A stretch of DNA of 37,419 nt from CAKZRD01 sp964549155. GTDB lineage: Archaea > Nanobdellota > Nanobdellia > Pacearchaeales > GW2011-AR1. Shown piece by piece: positions 25,042-32,102 of this stretch. The notes beneath the pieces were generated by a model. That model did no database searches. It saw only the letters and a list, made by a program, of their open reading frames with translations, and was not told where the DNA came from. How positions within the stretch are numbered: position 1 is the first letter of the stretch; each line of letters starts with the position of its first letter. The stretch covers positions 1 to 37,419 of the forward strand of contig CAZJUG010000003.1 in assembly GCA_964549155.1 (NCBI GenBank). Reading direction: 5' to 3'. The position numbers and the translations under genes were made by a program.

Positions 25042-26540
25042 TTATAAATACAAATCCAAAAACACCACAGATTCACCCTATTGAAGATAAGACGAAGATA
25101 AATGTAAGATATGGACTTCTTCCGCCATTTTCTTATGCACATATATTCTGGGATGAAAAAAAACAGGAAGTGAGTTATGAGTTGGAAGAGCCAAAACTAA
25201 CTGAAGAAGAAAAAGCAATTTTGATTCGACTTGAAAAAAGCATAAGAGAAATGATAAACTTTGCCGATAATATAGAAAGAGATAGTCAAGATAATTTAAT
25301 GAATTTGATGAAGAGATCTATGAAAGATTTGAATATTCCAATAGTTGAATCTTCCTTAAATAAGATTTTTTATTATGTTTATAGAGACTTTATAGGACTG
25401 AATGAAATTGAACCCTTAATGCACGATTATTTTATTGAAGATATAGAGTGTAATGGTTTGAATCAACCTGTTTATATTGTTCATAGGGTTTTCAGAAATT
25501 TGAAGACAAGTTTAATTTTTGATGATATAGAAAAGTTAGCAAATTTTGTAGAAAAGATGGCTCAGAAATGTGAGAGATATGTTTCTTATGCCGAGCCAAT
25601 ATTGGATGGTAGTTTGCCGGATGGTTCAAGAGTGAATGCGACTTATACAAAAGATATTTCTTCTAAAGGCCCAACATTTACTATAAGAAAATTTACCAAG
25701 ATTCCATGGACTCCAATAAATTTAATTAAAATGGGTAGTGTGAGTCCAGAAATGCTCGCATACCTTTGGATTTTGATGCAATACAAACTTAATGTATTAG
25801 TTGCTGGAGGAACAGGTTCTGGAAAGACAACACTTCTAAATGCTGTTGCATTCTTTATTCCCCCAGAAGCAAGAGTAGTTTCTATAGAAGATACAAGGGA
25901 ATTGAATTTACCTAGAGATAACTGGCTCCCATCTGTTGTGAGGGGCGGAGTTTCATCAGGTGTTGGAGAAGTTGATATGTTTTCACTTTTGAAGGCATCA
26001 TTCAGACAGATTCCAGATTATGTAATAGTTGGAGAAGTTAGGGGAAAGGAAGCCTCCGTTTTATTTCAGGGAATGGCCTCCGGACATTCGTCATTGGGAA
26101 CGATTCATGCAGATTCTCTGGAAGCAGTTATAAGAAGGTTAGAAACTCCCCCAATAGAGTTGAGTCCTTCATTGGTAAATGAGTTAGATGCAATAGTAAT
26201 AATGACCCATGCGAGAATTGGAACCAAAGAAACAAGAAAGTTGAAGGAAATTGTTGAAGTAGTTAATGTTAATCCAGATGGAACTGCTAGGAGTAATATC
26301 CCATTAATCTGGGATCCATCAAAGGATAAGTTTTATTTTAAAAAAGATATGACTGTCTTTAAAAAGATAGAAAAAAGAAGCGGAATTAGTTTTGAGAATT
26401 TGTTGATAGAGTTTGAAAATAGAACAAAGTTACTTAATGAACTTGCTAAAAGAAATATTGTTGATGTTGAATCCGTACAAAAAATTGTTGTGAACTATCT
26501 GAGAAATTCAAAAGAAGTTCTTGATAGATTTGGTTTATGA
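25038..26540 (+). CDS. Type IV pilus/secretion assembly ATPase (VirB11/TadA/FlaI superfamily)
   Basis: A 500-residue hexameric ATPase that powers pilin assembly. An N-terminal domain of about 180 residues includes the YVSYAEPILDGSLPDGSRVNA region. The catalytic domain has Walker A GGTGSGKT (257-264), the Asp box VSIEDTREL, Walker B YVIVGEVRGKEA and the His box GHSSLGTIHADS. It belongs to the archaeal TadA/FlaI group. Such ATPases are almost always followed by a membrane platform protein (TadC/FlaJ), but here the next features are the tRNA-Leu repeat region and the DGR. The platform gene must lie elsewhere or was displaced. The pilin 3 stop overlaps its ATG. Confidence 0.93.
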   Translation: MIINTNPKTPQIHPIEDKTKINVRYGLLPPFSYAHIFWDEKKQEVSYELEEPKLTEEEKAILIRLEKSIREMINFADNIERDSQDNLMNLMKRSMKDLNIPIVESSLNKIFYYVYRDFIGLNEIEPLMHDYFIEDIECNGLNQPVYIVHRVFRNLKTSLIFDDIEKLANFVEKMAQKCERYVSYAEPILDGSLPDGSRVNATYTKDISSKGPTFTIRKFTKIPWTPINLIKMGSVSPEMLAYLWILMQYKLNVLVAGGTGSGKTTLLNAVAFFIPPEARVVSIEDTRELNLPRDNWLPSVVRGGVSSGVGEVDMFSLLKASFRQIPDYVIVGEVRGKEASVLFQGMASGHSSLGTIHADSLEAVIRRLETPPIELSPSLVNELDAIVIMTHARIGTKETRKLKEIVEVVNVNPDGTARSNIPLIWDPSKDKFYFKKDMTVFKKIEKRSGISFENLLIEFENRTKLLNELAKRNIVDVESVQKIVVNYLRNSKEVLDRFGL

Positions 26541-26582
26541 AATCCTCATGAAAAGTAAATTTCTCACTCCGATAGATTTATA

Positions 26583-26627
26583 CAGAAAAAATAAAATTAT
26601 TGGAAGATTATAGTTTTATTTTTTCTG
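26583..26627 (+). repeat. CAGAAAA-type hairpin upstream of tRNA-Leu
   Basis: A 14-bp perfect stem (26583-26596 with 26614-26627), followed by TCTCCTCAAA as in the equivalent hairpin before tRNA-Glu. It lies about 40 bp after the ATPase stop and could also end that transcript. Confidence 0.65.
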
Positions 26628-26694
26628 TCTCCTCAAAACCTAATACGAAACAAAAGGTTTTGATGATAATTGTTTTTCTTATAAGAAAACTATC

Positions 26695-26706
26695 TGGGGA
26701 AATGCC
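26695..26706 (+). repeat. Copy of the tRNA-Leu 5' end
   Basis: TGGGGAAATGCC repeats exactly the bases 26755-26766 (base before the gene, acceptor strand, start of D stem) 60 bp upstream of the gene. A TTTTCTTATAAGAAAA palindrome precedes it. It parallels the 5' fragment before tRNA-Glu. Confidence 0.55.
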
Positions 26707-26718
26707 CATGCTACTCAC

Positions 26719-26732
26719 AAAAGCTTTTTAAG
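26719..26732 (+). promoter_or_regulatory. TATA box of tRNA-Leu
   Basis: AAAAGCTTTTTAAG, 24-37 nt before the mature 5' end. Confidence 0.5.
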
Positions 26733-26755
26733 TTGAACAGATTGTATATTCTTAT

Positions 26756-26838
26756 GGGGAAATGCCGGAGTGGTCAAACGGGCTAGGTTAAGGTCCTAGT
26801 GGCTTATGCCTACGGGGGTTCGAGTCCTCCTTTCCCCA
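26756..26838 (+). tRNA. tRNA-Leu, anticodon reads AAG
   Basis: A class II tRNA of 83 nt. The acceptor stem GGGGAAA (26756-26762) pairs with TTTCCCC (26831-26837), with discriminator A. The D arm is CCG with a GAGTGGTCAAA loop. The anticodon stem CTAGG/CCTAG encloses TTAAGGT. The long variable arm has a GGC-TTAT-GCC stem, and the T arm is GGGGG-TTCGAGT-CCTCC. The loop places AAG at 34-36 with G37, which is proper for Leu. A34 is very unusual in archaea, which normally read CUU/CUC with GAG. It is followed by two hairpin units that repeat its 3' end. Confidence 0.85.
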
Positions 26839-26955
26839 TGTTTTTTGAACTCTCACCCTTCGCTTAAGGAGGTTAAGCTCAGATACAGAAAACATAGAGT
26901 TTTCTGTCCTTTCAACTCTTGCGAGTGTGAAAGCTTCGAGTCCTCCTTTCCCCAT
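26839..26955 (+). repeat. tRNA-Leu hairpin unit 1
   Basis: A chain of hairpins: GCTTAA/TTAAGC (26862-26867 / 26873-26878), CAGAAAA/TTTTCTG (26886-26892 / 26900-26906) and a 10-bp stem CTTTCAACTC with GAGT-g-TGAAAG (26909-26918 / 26923-26933). It ends with a 21-bp exact copy (26935-26955) of 26819-26839, which is the T loop, 3' T stem, 3' acceptor strand, discriminator and one more base of tRNA-Leu. Period 116 bp. Confidence 0.8.
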
Positions 26956-27093
26956 ATGGCATATCTACTAAGGAGATATGCTCTGAGGACACTTTGCAAA
27001 CTCATTTGCAACTCGGTTCGATTCTCCGCAGGTTCGATTAAGAGAGAACCGAGGAATCAGAAAATTTCCTATTTTCTGAGCTCCTTTCCCCAT
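26956..27093 (+). repeat. tRNA-Leu hairpin unit 2
   Basis: GCATATCT/AGATATGC (26959-26966 / 26974-26981), an ACTTTGCAAA block (26991-27000), GGTTC/GAACC (27031-27035 / 27046-27050) and TCAGAAAAT/ATTTTCTGA (27057-27065 / 27071-27079, loop TTCCT). It ends with 13 exact bases of the tRNA-Leu 3' end (27081-27093). The last two hairpins match those after tRNA-Ile; the first parts match those after tRNA-Glu. Period 138 bp. Confidence 0.8.
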
Positions 27094-27137
27094 TTAGTAG
27101 ATTTTGTATAACTCTTAAGTTACAACACTATAGAAAG

Positions 27138-27147
27138 ATTTATAAAC
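27138..27147 (+). promoter_or_regulatory. TATA box of the DGR target gene
   Basis: GATTTATAAA lies about 25 nt before the ATG at 27168, giving a leaderless message. Confidence 0.65.
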
Positions 27148-27167
27148 TCTCATTTTCTATAAAAATT

Positions 27168-27920
27168 ATGGAAGTTAAACATATTCAGCGAGTCGAGAAA
27201 CAACTCGGAACAGCAAGAACTGTAAAAGTTGATGAAGTTATTCCCCAGTACAGAGAAGGCGTTGCAAAATTCTTAAGAGACCATCAAAGCTTAGGAGATA
27301 GTTGGATTGAACAAACTGCAAAATTATTATATCATTTTCAAGGAAGAAATGCTGAAGGAGACCTTCTTGGTTCTTCTCTATATATGTTAACTGCAATGTC
27401 TCAATTTTGTCCAGAAGTTAATCTAATAAACGGAAAACAACTTCTAGATTTATATAAACTAAAAGAGAATAAAAATCCTTTTGGTAAGGTTTATATTGAT
27501 TTTGGAGTTCAAGTCAATGGAAAACCAGATACAAACCCTACTCAAGCTCGATTTTTATTGAACAACTACAAACAAAATGGAATAGATAACAAGGGCATCG
27601 TAGTTCCTCACTTTTCTCAACTAGAACTTGTTGCAGATAATAAATCAGGCTTATTATTCAAATTAAGGAATGGAGCAAAACAAGATGATTTAGTTCTAGC
27701 TTCGGATTTTCCTTTTGGTAATTATGTCGGCAAGAATGGGTTGTTCAGGGCGGTTCTCGACGGGGATGGCGACTGGTTTGCTGGTGGCGACGGCCTTGCT
27801 GGTTCGTACGTCTACGGTCGGGTGGTTTGTTATAACGCCGAAGGCGTTGCGCCGAAAAAAATCGGAGTCCAATCAGATTTAATATCTAGACTTGATTCTG
27901 AATTTAGTAAGAAATTTTAA
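27168..27920 (+). CDS. DGR target protein with C-terminal variable region
   Basis: A 250-residue protein without signal peptide or membrane helix. The first half is helical (about 20-110). The second half (about 110-250) is beta-rich and carries the variable region at residues 190-221, just before the C-terminal tail. That region is packed with Gly, Asp, Trp and Tyr (W203, FAGG, SYVYG), as expected of ligand-binding loops shaped by adenine mutagenesis. DGR targets usually fold as C-type lectins and display the loops for binding; here neither fold nor ligand can be named, and the location appears cytoplasmic. The variable stretch is strikingly GC-rich against an AT-rich gene. A GC hairpin, part of the retrohoming signal in known DGRs, follows at 27834-27848 within the reading frame. 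Confidence 0.85.
   Translation: MEVKHIQRVEKQLGTARTVKVDEVIPQYREGVAKFLRDHQSLGDSWIEQTAKLLYHFQGRNAEGDLLGSSLYMLTAMSQFCPEVNLINGKQLLDLYKLKENKNPFGKVYIDFGVQVNGKPDTNPTQARFLLNNYKQNGIDNKGIVVPHFSQLELVADNKSGLLFKLRNGAKQDDLVLASDFPFGNYVGKNGLFRAVLDGDGDWFAGGDGLAGSYVYGRVVCYNAEGVAPKKIGVQSDLISRLDSEFSKKF
27736..27831 (+). repeat. DGR variable repeat (VR)
   Basis: It aligns with the template repeat at 28089-28184. The core 27740-27819 (80 bp) is identical. Left of it, TR adenines at 28090-28092 read T, G, G in VR. Right of it, adenines 28173-28175 read G, G, G, and 28182-28183 read G, T. The only other difference is one C to T (28180 against 27827). Adenine-specific change is the mark of DGR retrohoming. Confidence 0.88.
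27834..27848 (+). promoter_or_regulatory. Hairpin 3' of VR
   Basis: AACGCC-GAA-GGCGTT: a 6-bp perfect stem with a 3-base loop, starting a few bases after VR ends. In characterised DGRs a hairpin or cruciform just after VR helps target cDNA integration. An alternative GGCG-TTG-CGCC pairing overlaps it. Confidence 0.65.
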
Positions 27921-28088
27921 CTAAAGATTTTTAAATCTCTTTCTTTTAGTAAGATTCCTAACTGAGAGGTTAGGCCACATGCCAATTTATTAGCGCATAT
28001 TTTAATTGATTTTAAGCTATAAAATACAAAAATTCCTCGCGAGGGGTTTTGGTGAGCAAAGATAACTTTGTGAATGGATAAATTGGCT
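27921..28088 (+). promoter_or_regulatory. Leader and promoter of the TR-RT transcript
   Basis: It holds hairpin CCTAAC/GTTAGG (27957-27962 / 27969-27974), a TATA box TATAAAATA (28018-28026) and a CCTCGCGAGG palindrome (28035-28044). Transcription should start near 28050, giving an RNA that carries TR and then the RT message. No Avd-like accessory gene fits in this space. Confidence 0.5.
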
Positions 28089-28184
28089 AAAAGTTGTTCA
28101 GGGCGGTTCTCGACGGGGATGGCGACTGGTTTGCTGGTGGCGACGGCCTTGCTGGTTCGTACGTCTACGGTCAAATGGTCTAAT
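28089..28184 (+). repeat. DGR template repeat (TR)
   Basis: Non-coding copy of VR placed 17 bp before the RT start, in the same orientation, 353 bp from VR. Its flanks keep adenines where VR has G or T, which sets the direction TR to VR. The 80-bp core has only 7 adenines and 62.5% GC, unlike a normal template. Confidence 0.85.
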
Positions 28185-28200
28185 CTCTGTTAGCTTTTAT

Positions 28201-29205
28201 ATGGAAAACAACATTTACTATAAAGTTTACAAATGGGAAAATTTGGTTCTTGCTTGGAGAAAAGCAAGGAAAGGCAAGACAAACAGATATTATATCTTGG
28301 AATTTGAAGAAAACTTGTTAAAAAATCTACAACAACTTCAATTTGAGTTAATGACTTTAACCTATGAACCAAAACCCCTCAAGACATTCATTCTTCGTGA
28401 CCCAAAGACAAGAAAGATTTCCAAATCCGATTTTCGTGATAGGGTTATACATCATGCTTTGATAAATGTAATTCAACCAATTTTTGAAAAATCTTTTATT
28501 TATGACTCCTGTGCAAATCAAATAGGGAAAGGAAATCTGTTTGCCCTAAAAAGGTTTGATAAGTTCAAGAGAAAGGTCACAAATAATTTAAACTCGGGAG
28601 CATTTTGTTTTAAGGCAGACATAAAGCATTATTTTGAAGAGGTCAATCACAGCATTTTGTTGAAACTTATTGAAAGAAAGATAACAGATAAAAATGTTTT
28701 ATCTCTAATAAAAATAATTCTTGGTAATGGTGGGAAAAATGGAAAAGGAATGCCCTTAGGTAATTTGACTTCACAATTTTTTGCTAATATTTATCTAAAT
28801 GAATTGGATTATTTTTTCAAACATCAACTAATAGCAAGGTACTATATAAGGTATGTTGATGATTTTGTTGTTTTACATAATTCTAAAAGGCAACTGGGAA
28901 TTTGGAAAGCTCAGATTGTTGAATTTTTGAGGGAAAAACTGAGATTAGAATTGCATCCTCAAAAGTCAAGAATTATCCTTCTATCCGAGGGTGTTGATTT
29001 TGTCGGGTTCAGGAATTTCTATTTTCACCGATTGTTGAGAAAACGAAATATAAGCAATATCTTAATCAAAATCAACCTATATCAGAGAGATAAATTCAAC
29101 CTTGAAGAACTCCTTGAGAGTTTTAAAGGTTGGTGTGCTTATGCAAAATGGGCAAATAGCTATAATTTAATAAACAACTTTAATTTATGCCTTTCTGAGA
29201 GATAG
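28201..29205 (+). CDS. DGR reverse transcriptase
   Basis: A 334-residue reverse transcriptase. The first catalytic Asp is in KADIKHYFEEVNH (D140). Motif 4 is MPLGNLTSQ (184-192): the LGxxxSQ form is typical of DGR enzymes where group II intron and retron types have QGxxxSP. The catalytic YVDD is at 218-221, followed by the ELHPQKSRII and VDFVGFRNF motifs and a short thumb ending in the FKGWCAYAKW region. There is no maturase, endonuclease or msr/msd-like region. It copies TR RNA with errors at adenines and feeds cDNA to VR. It ends 16 bp from the convergent rpoD gene. Confidence 0.95.
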   Translation: MENNIYYKVYKWENLVLAWRKARKGKTNRYYILEFEENLLKNLQQLQFELMTLTYEPKPLKTFILRDPKTRKISKSDFRDRVIHHALINVIQPIFEKSFIYDSCANQIGKGNLFALKRFDKFKRKVTNNLNSGAFCFKADIKHYFEEVNHSILLKLIERKITDKNVLSLIKIILGNGGKNGKGMPLGNLTSQFFANIYLNELDYFFKHQLIARYYIRYVDDFVVLHNSKRQLGIWKAQIVEFLREKLRLELHPQKSRIILLSEGVDFVGFRNFYFHRLLRKRNISNILIKINLYQRDKFNLEELLESFKGWCAYAKWANSYNLINNFNLCLSER

Positions 29206-29220
29206 ATTCTAAATCAAAAA

Positions 29221-29922
29221 TTATTTCAAAGCTTTCTTAACTTCTTCTAAATTTTTGTTAAGAACTTTTGCACTTTCAGAGATAATTTCATGACAACTCA
29301 TTCCACCCCAACTTTCTATGATATAAACTAATTTTTCAGTTGGAGATATTTCAATTCCAGGAACATCTAAATCTTCAGAATCAAAATTACAAGCCCACTC
29401 ATTCTTTACCTTTAGCTCTCCATTAAATTCAAAAACTTCTGGGTGATTCTCAGCAGGCTCAGAATGTTTCTTTCCTTCTGGCTTAATCAAGATTTTATTA
29501 AGATGATAATAATAGATTAACCCCGGTAAATGTCTTGCATGTTCTGTCCCTTTTCCTAAAGAAGCCCGAGCTACGAGTTCTACTCCTTGCCCTTTATTTA
29601 ATCTAACAAGAGGTAATTCCTCAACACAAACATTTTCTCCAAGAGCACCAGATAATACCTCAAAACCTTCTTCTCCACTCTCAACCTTCAATTTTAATTC
29701 GATTACATCTCCTTCCTTTAATTTCTCATTCTCCAATGGAACTAAACCAATTCTATGTGCCAAAATTTCATCTGAAAAAGAAGAGTCATTTCTATATATG
29801 TCGACTTCTTTTATAGCCAATGTGCTTACTTCGTTCATTGTTCTTCTAAGGGCATTAGCCAGGCTTACATTTATGTCTGAAACCAAGACTTCTTTCTCTT
29901 TGCTTTTGAAAACTTTTTCCAT
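29221..29922 (-). CDS. rpoD: DNA-directed RNA polymerase subunit D (Rpb3/alpha-like)
   Basis: A 233-residue subunit that pairs with subunit L to nucleate polymerase assembly. The N-terminal part has NVSLANALRRTMNEVSTLAIKEVDIYRNDSSF and ILAHRIGLVPLENE. The middle insert domain and the C-terminal dimerisation part (VYIIESWGGMSCHEIISESAKVLNKNLEEV) follow. The cysteine pattern of an iron-sulfur ferredoxin-like insert is not present, as in many archaea. Last gene of the ribosomal/polymerase operon, about 30 bp after rps11; it meets the DGR reverse transcriptase tail to tail. Confidence 0.95.
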   Translation of the reverse strand: MEKVFKSKEKEVLVSDINVSLANALRRTMNEVSTLAIKEVDIYRNDSSFSDEILAHRIGLVPLENEKLKEGDVIELKLKVESGEEGFEVLSGALGENVCVEELPLVRLNKGQGVELVARASLGKGTEHARHLPGLIYYYHLNKILIKPEGKKHSEPAENHPEVFEFNGELKVKNEWACNFDSEDLDVPGIEISPTEKLVYIIESWGGMSCHEIISESAKVLNKNLEEVKKALK

Positions 29923-29952
29923 TGTTTTATTATTTAACCTTGTTATTTAAAC

Positions 29953-30342
29953 TTATACTCTTCTTCCCCTTCTTCCACCCTTCTTCTTAGGACCGCCCCT
30001 AGGAATAGAGGTTATTTCTGCGATACTTAATACCTTAAATCCTTCCTTTGTTAGTGTCCTCACAATTGCATTTGCTCCAGGACCAGGTCCAGTACTTCCA
30101 GTTTGTCCTTTTATTCTTACATAAAGTGAATCTATTTCATAATCTTTTATCATTTCCTTTAATTTCTTTGCCATGAACATTCCGATTGTAGGATTTGCTT
30201 TTAGTCTGTTATGCTTTGTAACCTGTCCTCCAGAAACCCTAGCAATTGTATTCCCTGCTAAGTCTGTAACTTGAGCAATTGTATTATTAAAACTTGTATA
30301 GATATAGATAATTCCTACATGTTTGCCGTCACTCTTAATCAT
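29953..30342 (-). CDS. rps11: Small ribosomal subunit protein uS11
   Basis: A 129-residue S11, complete: GIIYIYTSFNNTIAQVTDLAGNTIARVSGG, VRIKGQTGSTGPGPGANAIVRTL, ITSIPRGGPKKKGGRRGRRV. It binds 16S rRNA on the platform of the small subunit. Its start overlaps the end of rps4 by eight bases, and rpoD follows, the order seen in most archaea. Confidence 0.97.
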   Translation of the reverse strand: MIKSDGKHVGIIYIYTSFNNTIAQVTDLAGNTIARVSGGQVTKHNRLKANPTIGMFMAKKLKEMIKDYEIDSLYVRIKGQTGSTGPGPGANAIVRTLTKEGFKVLSIAEITSIPRGGPKKKGGRRGRRV

Positions 30343-30808
30343 ATTTCTTATTCTCCCTATTTAGTATTGTTACTTCTTTTTCCTTTGAGGAATCTACTGA
30401 AAAAGAAGGTATATTTACAGCCTTTCCTTCTACAGCAATTTTCTTATGAACTATCAATTGTCTTGCTTCCTTTGGACTCTTAGCAAGTTTCTTTTTGAAC
30501 ACAATGGTTTGTAATCTCCTGCTTAGAATATCTCTTTCTGTTAATGCAAGTGCATCTGCAGTGTTCTTTACTCCCAATCCCTTTGAGTTAAGTTTTTCAA
30601 AGAAAGCTTTCCTTTCTTCATCACTTTTTGGAATAAGTGATTTTGCTCTTCGTCTTATTTTGGAAACTTCAGACTTAGCCTTCCAAATCTCTTTCTTGTT
30701 CTTTAATCCATACTCAAATACAATCTTATTTTCTTCCTCAATTCTCGCCTTATCAAACATCTTCTTAGGTCTTCTAAATTTGCCTTGTTTTCTTTTTATA
30801 TCTCCCAT
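30335..30808 (-). CDS. rps4: Small ribosomal subunit protein uS4
   Basis: A 157-residue archaeal S4, a primary 16S rRNA binder. The N-terminal part is basic (GDIKRKQGKFRRPKKMFDKARIEEENK), and the S4 RNA-binding domain is SRRLQTIVFKKKLAKSPKEARQLIVHKKIAVEGKAVNIPSF. The start overlaps the last base of the rps13 stop. The C-terminal extension is shorter than in many euryarchaea. Confidence 0.96.
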   Translation of the reverse strand: MGDIKRKQGKFRRPKKMFDKARIEEENKIVFEYGLKNKKEIWKAKSEVSKIRRRAKSLIPKSDEERKAFFEKLNSKGLGVKNTADALALTERDILSRRLQTIVFKKKLAKSPKEARQLIVHKKIAVEGKAVNIPSFSVDSSKEKEVTILNRENKKYD

Positions 30809-31272
30809 TATGCTTTTTTCTTTATTCCTCCACTCTTTGATTTATTCTTTCTGAAATGTGATTTTGTTCTTTGTCCTCTTACTGGTTGCCCTAATGTATG
30901 CCTAATTCCCTTGTAAGATTTCATTTTTTTCATAGCTTTTATATCAAATTCTCTATGTAAATCTAAATCGGCACCGATAAAGTGTTTATCTTCTCCACTT
31001 TCAATATCCTTTCGTCTATTTTTTAAAAAGCTCTTTACATTTTGGGGATTTGAAATAAACTCCTCAATAGTTTCAATTTCTTCTGGAGTCAATTCATCAA
31101 TTTTTTTGTGTTTGTTCAATCCAAGATTTATACAAATTGCATTTGAAAAAGCCCAAGAGACTCCTTTGATTTCAGTCAATCCAGGATAAACATTTTTATT
31201 CCCAAATATATCTTTTGAGGAGATTCTAACTATTCTCACATTCTCATGCTGGTCTTTTTCTTGTGGTCTCAT
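30808..31272 (-). CDS. rps13: Small ribosomal subunit protein uS13
   Basis: A 154-residue S13 with an N-terminal VRISSKDIFGNKNVYPGLTEIKGVSWAFSNAI (helix-hairpin region), HREFDIKAMKKMKSYKGIRHTLGQPVRGQRTKSHFRKNK and a basic tail. It contacts the large subunit and P-site tRNA at the head of the small subunit. A four-base overlap joins it to the DUF655 gene upstream, and a one-base overlap to rps4 downstream. Confidence 0.96.
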   Translation of the reverse strand: MRPQEKDQHENVRIVRISSKDIFGNKNVYPGLTEIKGVSWAFSNAICINLGLNKHKKIDELTPEEIETIEEFISNPQNVKSFLKNRRKDIESGEDKHFIGADLDLHREFDIKAMKKMKSYKGIRHTLGQPVRGQRTKSHFRKNKSKSGGIKKKA

Positions 31273-31805
31273 TTTAGGAATAAATTATGCCTCTGCATTT
31301 CAGTTATTTCTTCGAACAATCTCTTTTCTATTATTTTTTGTGGGTCTGGTAAATTTGTTACTCTTTTTTTGATATCTTCAAAGGATAAAAAAGGTCCATT
31401 TTCTCTTTCTTCTACAATCGCCTGACTATGTTTATTTCCACATCCAGGTAAAAGTTCAAATTGATGTAACCGTGTATTTATTGCACTAGCTGTGTTGAAA
31501 AACTCAACAAATTTAGCCTCATTTTCAGAAACATACTTCTGAATTACTTCTGAAAGGACATTTTTTGCAGATTCTGTCAACTTTTCTCTATGTAGTCTTC
31601 CTTTTATAAATTGAATCTTATCTCTCTTTCCTTCTCCGATATAAACCTCTTCCTTAGGTTCAAATGTGATTCCTTTTCGAGGTGCAAGATGCAAAATTGT
31701 TAATGTTTTCTTTCCAACAGCCTGTAAAACCGGGTTTCTGAAATTCTCCAGAGGGTATCCGTAAGGAAGAAAATCTAGAACCAATGCATATTCTTCTTTT
31801 TCCAT
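31269..31805 (-). CDS. DUF655 family protein
   Basis: A 178-residue archaeal DUF655 protein: EEYALVLDFLPYGYPLENF, then an OB-like strand region (EVYIGEGKRDKIQFIKGRLHREKLT) and a helix-hairpin-helix part (LLPGCGNKHSQAIVEERENGPFLSFEDIKKRV) that suggests nucleic-acid binding. The family is found almost only in archaea, next to rpl21e and rpoF as here, and its role is not established. The usual next gene, ksgA (rRNA dimethylase), is missing; rps13 follows instead with a four-base overlap. Confidence 0.9.
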   Translation of the reverse strand: MEKEEYALVLDFLPYGYPLENFRNPVLQAVGKKTLTILHLAPRKGITFEPKEEVYIGEGKRDKIQFIKGRLHREKLTESAKNVLSEVIQKYVSENEAKFVEFFNTASAINTRLHQFELLPGCGNKHSQAIVEERENGPFLSFEDIKKRVTNLPDPQKIIEKRLFEEITEMQRHNLFLK

Positions 31806-32102
31806 TTAATCTTTTAGGGCCTCCAAAACCTTAGTTATTTCTTCTTGATCTAAAGATACTCCTTCTAAAACCTTCATTACATCCTGTGCATCTCTTGGCA
31901 TAAAATTTACAATATTGACAATGTGTTCTTCGTTAAGTTTTAAAATGTTTAGAGATCTTAATTTTTCTTTTAATTCCCTTGCCTTTTCAGCCTTCATTTT
32001 TGTAAATTCCTTAGCAAACTTCTTTATTTTTTCAGCTTTTTCTCCGTCTCCGACTAGCTCTACAACTTCAGGTAATGTTATTGGTACTCTTCCTTTTATC
32101 AT
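31806..32102 (-). CDS. rpoF: DNA-directed RNA polymerase subunit F (Rpb4-like)
   Basis: A 98-residue Rpb4 homologue. It forms the polymerase stalk with subunit E and helps open the promoter. RVPITLPEVVELVGDGEK, then a helical middle (AKEFTKMKAEKARELKEKLRSLNILKLNEEHIVNIVNFMPRDAQDVMKVL) in the HRDC-like arrangement, and SLDQEEITKVLEALKD at the end. It overlaps rpl21e by four bases and abuts DUF655 directly. Confidence 0.92.
   Translation of the reverse strand: MIKGRVPITLPEVVELVGDGEKAEKIKKFAKEFTKMKAEKARELKEKLRSLNILKLNEEHIVNIVNFMPRDAQDVMKVLEGVSLDQEEITKVLEALKD

Noticed and set aside
26839..27093. CRISPR array for the spaced repeats after tRNA-Leu
   Set aside because: Only two or three copies, unequal length, repeats equal to the tRNA's own 3' end, spacers made of hairpins and shared between loci; no cas genes.
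26806..27111. 101-residue open frame across tRNA-Leu and its repeat units
   Set aside because: It starts inside the tRNA and translates hairpin repeats; no protein-like pattern, no promoter or ribosome site.
28201..29205. Group II intron or retron reverse transcriptase
   Set aside because: Motif 4 is LGxxxSQ, there is no maturase or intron RNA, and a matched TR/VR pair lies next to it.
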